Positions 59,796-64,000 of a DNA stretch of 64,000 bases are shown here, one piece after another. Source of the DNA: JAEZFI01 sp044508215 (GTDB lineage: Bacteria; Actinomycetota; Acidimicrobiia; Acidimicrobiales; Microtrichaceae). The stretch lies in the NCBI GenBank assembly GCA_044508215.1, contig JBIQID010000001.1, positions 41,046-105,045 on the forward strand, read 5' to 3'. Under the pieces are notes generated by a model. It ran no database searches and had not been told where the DNA came from. It saw only the letters and a list, made by a program, of their open reading frames with translations. Made by a program: the position numbers and the translations under genes. The stretch's first letter is position 1; every line of letters starts with the position of its first letter.

Positions 59796-60781
59796 TCAGG
59801 GACGGGCGAAGAGGTGCCAGGCGGCGATCGCCGCCGCCGAGCCCACGTTGACCGAGTCNNNNNNNNNNNNNNNNNNNNNNNNNNNNNNNNNNNNNNNNNN
59901 NNNNNNNNNNNNNNNNNNNNNNNNNNNNNNNNNNNNNNNNNNNNNNNNNNNNNNNNNNGGGCGAAGAGGTGCCAGGCGGCGATCGCCGCCGCCGAGCCCA
60001 CGTTGACCGAGTCCACCCCGGGCGCCATGGCGATCCGCGCCCGCACCTCCGCAGCGTCGAGCACCGCCGCGCTGAGCCCGGGGCCCTCCGCGCCGACCGC
60101 CAGCGCCACCGGGCGGCCCTCGGGCACCACCACGTCACGCAGGTCGACGTCGCCCCCCGGCGTCGAGGCCACGAGCAGGTGCCCCGCGTCCGCGAGCGCC
60201 CCGAGCACGAGGTCGATCGAACCCACCGCCCACTGCATCGACAGCACGTGCCCCACCGACGTCCGCACAGCGCGACGCGACCAGGGATCCGCTGTGGTGG
60301 CGTCGACGACCACGCCGTCGGCTCCCAGCGCGGCAGCGTTGCGGAAGAGCACCCCCACGTTCTCGGTGTCGGTCACGCCCTCCACCAGCAGCAGGCGGCG
60401 GCTGCGGCGCACGACGTCGAGCGGGTTGCGGGCCCGTGGTCGGTCGATCGACGCCACCACGCCGCGGTGCAGGTCGAACCCCACGATCGCCTCGATCACC
60501 GTCGCTCGAGCGCTCAGCACCGTGGCGTCGTTGCGCCGTCCGACCTCGGCGAGCAGCTCGTCCAGCCGTGCCCGGCGTCGCTCGTCGACCAGGATCGACC
60601 GCACCCGGTGCGGGCTCCGCAGCGCACGCTCGAGCGGCAGCCAGCCCTCCACCACCACGCAGCCGCCCCCGAACGACCCGGGCAGCTCGATCCCTCGCCG
60701 GAAGGCCGCGTCGTTCAGGCGGCGGAACTCGGCGACCGCCGGGTCATCGGCTCGCTCGACGTGGACGACCTGGAGGGACAC
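59796..60781 (-). CDS. SpoU/TrmH-family RNA methyltransferase, interrupted only by the assembly gap
   Basis: Reading from GTG 60781 the protein has a substrate-binding N-domain and the SPOUT domain: LLLVEGVTDTENVGVLFRNA, VALAVGAEGPGLSAA and the knot motif SVNVGSAAAIAAWHLFARP. The gene crosses the run of 100 N. The 55 bases on both sides of the gap are the same, and merging them (removing 155 bases) leaves 831 bases, exactly 277 codons, with a normal C-terminus (stop at 59796-59798). So the gene is intact in the organism. It methylates ribose in rRNA or tRNA. Confidence 0.85.
59859..59958. other. Assembly gap (100 N) flanked by identical 55-base ends
   Basis: 59804-59858 and 59959-60013 are identical. 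This is what a scaffolder leaves when two contigs overlap by one k-mer of 55 bases. The 100 N and one copy of the 55-mer should be removed. Confidence 0.9.
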
Positions 60782-60787
60782 GTGTCG

Positions 60788-60793
60788 AAGGTA
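60788..60793 (-). promoter_or_regulatory. -10 element (TACCTT) of the SpoU gene
   Basis: TACCTT on the minus strand is 6 bases before the GTG at 60781. Divergent from hisG. Confidence 0.45.
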
Positions 60794-60841
60794 ACGGCCG
60801 CCGGAGTGCCAATCGGTTTCGGGCTGCCGGCGGGGCGCTCC

Positions 60842-60847
60842 TACGAT
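60842..60847 (+). promoter_or_regulatory. -10 element (TACGAT) of hisG
   Basis: TACGAT is 6 bases before the GTG at 60854; leaderless arrangement. Confidence 0.5.
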
Positions 60848-60853
60848 GACCGG

Positions 60854-61729
60854 GTGCTGCGCCTGGTCCTCCCCAAGGGTTCGCTCGAGAAGGCGACGTT
60901 CGAGCTGTTCGCCGACGCCGACCTGCCGATCCGCCGGGACTCGGCGGTCGCCTACAAGGCCTCGATCTCCGACCCCCGCATCGACTCCGTCCGCATCCTC
61001 CGCCCTCAGGAGATCGCCGGCTACGTGGCCGACGGCCTCTTCGACGTCGGCATCACCGGTCGTGACTGGGTGGAGGAGACCGGGGCGCAGGTGGAGAGCC
61101 TCGGCGAGCTCCGCTACTCGAAGGTCACCTCGAACCCGGTCCGGATCGTGGTGGCGGTGCCGGGCGACAGCCCGTGGCAGAAGGTCGAGGACCTTCCGCA
61201 GGGCCTCCGCGTCAGCAGCGAGTACCCCGAGCTGACCCGCCGCTTCTTCGCCGAGCGCGGCATCGAGGCCGACATCCGCCTCAGCTACGGCGCCACCGAG
61301 GCGAAGGTGCCCGACATCGTGGACGTGGTGGTCGACATCACCGAGACCGGCTCGGCCCTCCGTGCCGCCGGGCTGCGGATCATCGACACCATCCTCACCT
61401 CGTACACCGAGGTGGTGGCGAACCCCGAGGCGTGCGCCGATCCCCGCAAGCGGCACGCCATGGACCAGATCCTCACGCTCCTGCAGGGGGTGCTGGAGGC
61501 CCGGGGCAAGGTGCTGGTGAAGCTGAACGTCACTGCCGACCGGCTGGACGACGTCATCTCCAAGCTCCCCGCCATGAAGACCCCGACGGTCAACGAGCTC
61601 TACGGCGGCAGCGGGTTCGCGGTGGAGACCGTGGTGCCGAAGAACGACATCAACGTCCTCATCCCCGACCTGAAGGACGCGGGCGCCACCGACATCATCG
61701 AGCTGCCGCTCTCGAAGATCATCCACTGA
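60854..61729 (+). CDS. hisG: ATP phosphoribosyltransferase, long form
   Basis: The 291-residue protein is the long HisG with a C-terminal ACT-like regulatory domain (about residues 215-291, ending IELPLSKIIH). The catalytic part has LRLVLPKGSLEKAT, DVGITGRDWV and the PRPP loop VDVVVDITETGSALRAAGL. It starts histidine synthesis and is inhibited by histidine. In many actinobacteria hisE lies directly upstream; here a SpoU gene is there instead. Confidence 0.95.
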   Translation: MLRLVLPKGSLEKATFELFADADLPIRRDSAVAYKASISDPRIDSVRILRPQEIAGYVADGLFDVGITGRDWVEETGAQVESLGELRYSKVTSNPVRIVVAVPGDSPWQKVEDLPQGLRVSSEYPELTRRFFAERGIEADIRLSYGATEAKVPDIVDVVVDITETGSALRAAGLRIIDTILTSYTEVVANPEACADPRKRHAMDQILTLLQGVLEARGKVLVKLNVTADRLDDVISKLPAMKTPTVNELYGGSGFAVETVVPKNDINVLIPDLKDAGATDIIELPLSKIIH

Positions 61730-61746
61730 GCGGCGGGGCCACGGCG

Positions 61747-62001
61747 ATGCACGTCCCCACCGGCAACTCGCTCGGGACACCGCCCATCGTCATCAGCCGT
61801 GGGCTCGAGGGGACCGTCACGGCGTTCGACGAGCCGGGCGGCTGGGGCGAGATCACCGGCGACGACGGCACCGTCCGGCCCTTCCACTGCACGGCGATCG
61901 CGGATGGGTCCCGCTCGATCGAGGTCGGCGCGAAGGTGCGCTTCGCCCTCGGCGCCGGCCGGATGGGTCGCTGGGAGGCCTGCGACATCGCCCCTCGCTG
62001 A
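61747..62001 (+). CDS. Cold-shock-like OB-fold protein
   Basis: The 84-residue protein resembles a cold-shock domain: GLEGTVTAFDEPGGWGEITG, FHCTAIADGSRSIEVGAKVRF and RWEACDIAP. The aromatic RNP motifs of CspA are partly replaced, so its nucleic-acid partner is uncertain. It lies 17 bases downstream of hisG on the same strand and may be cotranscribed. Confidence 0.65.
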   Translation: MHVPTGNSLGTPPIVISRGLEGTVTAFDEPGGWGEITGDDGTVRPFHCTAIADGSRSIEVGAKVRFALGAGRMGRWEACDIAPR

Positions 62002-62027
62002 CGGAGGGTTGCGGCCGGGGACGCTCC

Positions 62028-62033
62028 TAGGCT
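62028..62033 (+). promoter_or_regulatory. -10 element (TAGGCT) of pepF
   Basis: TAGGCT is 7 bases before the ATG at 62041; leaderless arrangement. Confidence 0.5.
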
Positions 62034-62040
62034 GGCCGCC

Positions 62041-63912
62041 ATGACCGACACCGCAGCGCCCGACACCACCGGCAGCCCGTCCAGCACCCCCGTGGACGAG
62101 GTCGCGTGGGACCTCGAACCGTTGCTGCCCGCCCCGGGCCCCGACGGGGTCGATGCCCTCATGTCGAAGGCCGAGGAGCTGGTCGGGCGGATCGAGGCGT
62201 CGCGGGGGACCGTCGCCGAGATGGACGCCGGTGCGCTGGCCGACCTGTTCCGCCTCGTCGCCGAGCTGCACGACACCATCGGTCGCGCGGGCAACTACAC
62301 CGCCCTCCGCTTCTCCGTCGACACCGCCGACCCGTCGATCGCCGCGCTGATGCAGCAGGTCGAGGAGCGCTCGACCGTGCTGGCCACCCGCCTGGTGTGG
62401 ATCGACCTCGAGTGGGCAGCCCTCGAGGACGACCGGGTGGAAGAGCTGCTGGCCGACCCTCGCCTCGACTTCGTGGCGCACCACCTGCGAGGCCTCCGCC
62501 GGTACCGACCGCACCTGCTCAGCGAGCCCGAGGAGATCGTGCTCACCGAGAAGTCGGTCACCGGCGCGGCAGCCTGGTCACGGCTGTTCAGCGAGCTCAC
62601 CTCGGCCATCGAGGTCGACCGGGCGGGGGAGAAGATGCCCCTCGACCAGGCGCTCGCCGGCCTCGACCACCCCGACCGGGACGAGCGGAAGACCACTGCC
62701 GAGGCGGTCACGGCGGCGCTCGAGCCGGGCCTGCGCACCCGCGGCTTCATCTACAACACGCTGCTGGCCGACAAGTCGATCGACGACCGGCTGCGCAGCT
62801 ACCCGTCGTGGATCAGCTCTCGGAACCTCTCCAACGAGGCCTCCGACGAGTCGGTGCAGGCCCTCATCGAGGCGGTCGTGGGCCGCTACTCGATCCCGCA
62901 GAAGTGGTACGACGCGAAGGCCAAGATGCTCGGCCTCGACGGCCTGGACGACTGGGACCGCTACGCCTCGGTGGCCACCGACGAGGCCACGTTCGACTGG
63001 ACCGAGGGCCAGCGGATCGTGGTCGACGCCTACGACAGCTTCAGCGGCGAGATGGCCGACGTGGTCCGTCGCTTCCTCTCGGAGCCGTGGATCGACGCGC
63101 CGCTCCGCCCGGCCAAGCGTGGCGGTGCCTTCTGCGCCTACACGGTCCCGTCGCACCACCCGTACCTGATGCTCAACTGGACCTCGAAGCGGCGCGACGT
63201 CCTCACCCTCGCCCACGAGCTGGGCCACGGTGTGCACGCCTACCTCGCCCGCGACCAGGGCGTCTTCCACCAGACCACGCCGCTGACCCTCGCCGAGACG
63301 GCGTCCGTGTTCGGCGAGACCGTCACCTTCGGTCGCCTGCTCGACCAGACGCCGGACCCTGCCGACCGGCTCGCCCTCCTCGCCGAGCACCTGGAGGGCG
63401 AGATCGCCACCGTGTTCCGCCAGGTCGCGATGTGCCGCTTCGAGGAGGCGGTGCACACCGAGCGCCGCGAGAGCGGCGAGCTGTCGCTCGACCGCTTCGG
63501 CGATCTGTGGGCGGAGACGCAGCGCGAGATGCTCGGCGACTCCGTCCGGATCTCCGACGGCTACCGCAGCTGGTGGAGCTACATCCCGCACTTCATCCAC
63601 ACGCCCGGCTACGTCTACGCGTACGCCTACGGCCAGCTGCTCGCCCTCAGCGTCTACGCCCGGTTCGAGTCGGAGGGCCCGGACTTCGTGCCCGCCTACG
63701 TCGAGATGCTCGCCGCCGGAGGTTCGCGCTCGCCGGAGGAGCTGGGAAAGATCGTGGGCGTGGACCTGGCCGACCCTGGCTTCTGGGACGCTGGCCTCGA
63801 CATCATCGAGGGCCACCTCGACGCGACGATCGAGGCCGCCAAGGCGGCCGGCCGATTCTTTGAGTCCCGAGGGGCCGCACCTGGCAGAATGCCCCGGTCG
63901 ACTGCGGGCTGA
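62041..63912 (+). CDS. pepF: M3-family oligoendopeptidase F
   Basis: The 623-residue protein is a PepF-type M3 metallopeptidase. The zinc motif is LAHELGHGVHAYLA (HExxH), the third ligand Glu lies in ETASVFGETVTFGRLL, and the C-terminal HTPGYVYAYAYGQLLALS is typical of the family. It cuts oligopeptides in the cytoplasm. The N-terminal 200 residues form the usual helical domain. Confidence 0.95.
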   Translation: MTDTAAPDTTGSPSSTPVDEVAWDLEPLLPAPGPDGVDALMSKAEELVGRIEASRGTVAEMDAGALADLFRLVAELHDTIGRAGNYTALRFSVDTADPSIAALMQQVEERSTVLATRLVWIDLEWAALEDDRVEELLADPRLDFVAHHLRGLRRYRPHLLSEPEEIVLTEKSVTGAAAWSRLFSELTSAIEVDRAGEKMPLDQALAGLDHPDRDERKTTAEAVTAALEPGLRTRGFIYNTLLADKSIDDRLRSYPSWISSRNLSNEASDESVQALIEAVVGRYSIPQKWYDAKAKMLGLDGLDDWDRYASVATDEATFDWTEGQRIVVDAYDSFSGEMADVVRRFLSEPWIDAPLRPAKRGGAFCAYTVPSHHPYLMLNWTSKRRDVLTLAHELGHGVHAYLARDQGVFHQTTPLTLAETASVFGETVTFGRLLDQTPDPADRLALLAEHLEGEIATVFRQVAMCRFEEAVHTERRESGELSLDRFGDLWAETQREMLGDSVRISDGYRSWWSYIPHFIHTPGYVYAYAYGQLLALSVYARFESEGPDFVPAYVEMLAAGGSRSPEELGKIVGVDLADPGFWDAGLDIIEGHLDATIEAAKAAGRFFESRGAAPGRMPRSTAG

Positions 63913-64000
63913 TTCGTGCCGCCTGCCTCTCGCTAGACCACGGTCGGTGTCGGGTGATGCACCGGTGAAACTTTGATGAGCCGGGCCAGCTTCCGCTCGG
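63913..64000. other. Window end, unannotated
   Basis: An open reading frame could begin at an ATG at 63976 (MSRASFRS), but only 8 codons are visible; it cannot be supported. No clear -10 element or terminator is seen. Confidence 0.3.

Noticed and set aside
63976..64000. Start of a further gene at the right edge
   Set aside because: Only eight codons are visible and no clear ribosome binding site or promoter supports it.

Overview
The window is GC-rich chromosomal DNA (roughly 70% by eye) that looks like the core genome of an actinobacterium. The evidence is a fused 2-oxoglutarate decarboxylase/dehydrogenase (kgd), a GTP-type PEP carboxykinase, a degenerate actinobacterial-type PriA, a SepIVA-like coiled-coil gene beside a DUF177 gene, and the orders rpmF-acp-rnc-fpg-smc-ftsY and rpoZ-coaBC-metK-priA...def-fmt-rsmB. 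A deep lineage such as Acidimicrobiia would fit, but that placement is inference. A 100-N gap flanked by identical 55-base ends shows that this is a scaffolded draft assembly.

Layout. 1-12.5 kb: partial NYN/Zc3h12a-like RNase, HAD hydrolase, kgd, exonuclease III, a hotdog thioesterase, DUF1697, UspA, a UvrD2-like helicase, a PH-domain membrane protein and galactokinase. 12.6-21 kb: secreted zinc amidase (PGRP) with beta repeats, Gfo/Idh oxidoreductase + nagA, alpha/beta hydrolase, CoA transferase/racemase, PIG-L deacetylase. 21-26.6 kb: mazEF, an AsnC-type RAM protein, an OafA-like acyltransferase, pckG, a cold-shock-like protein, rpmB. 26.7-38.5 kb: degenerate FakA-like gene, recG, rsmD, coaD, SepIVA-like, DUF177, rpmF, an acyl-carrier-like protein, rnc, an Fpg-like protein, smc. 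38.5-47 kb: lipoprotein, moxR-DUF58-VWA operon, secreted protein, ftsY running into a decayed ISL3 element, ffh. 47-56 kb: rpoZ, coaBC, metK, priA, two RNA-methyltransferase-type genes, def, fmt, rsmB, moaB/mogA. 56-64 kb: ribD-ribE-ribBA-ribH, a SpoU methyltransferase broken only by the assembly gap, hisG, a cold-shock-like protein, pepF.

Genes work in tight cotranscribed blocks with start/stop overlaps (GTGA, ATGA, TGATG): FakA-like/recG; coaD/sepIVA/DUF177; acp/rnc/fpg/smc; coaBC/metK/priA; def/fmt/rsmB/moaB; and the complete riboflavin set. About 22 first genes or single genes have a TANNNT -10 element only 6-9 bases before the start codon and no ribosome binding site, which predicts leaderless mRNAs. 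The same feature helps choose several starts.

The most unusual signal is a family of 48-base palindromes (six copies). They have related ends (TTTCGT or TTCTGT; ACAGAA or ACGAAA) and sit both after genes and, in frame, inside two proteins (Fmt and the PGRP amidase). This resembles the Rickettsia palindromic elements that invade coding sequences. Other points to check are an acyl carrier protein with Thr in place of the phosphopantetheine Ser, an Fpg-family protein lacking its catalytic residues and zinc finger, a priA with no ordinary start codon, an ISL3 relic that extends ftsY, and long hairpins between genes.
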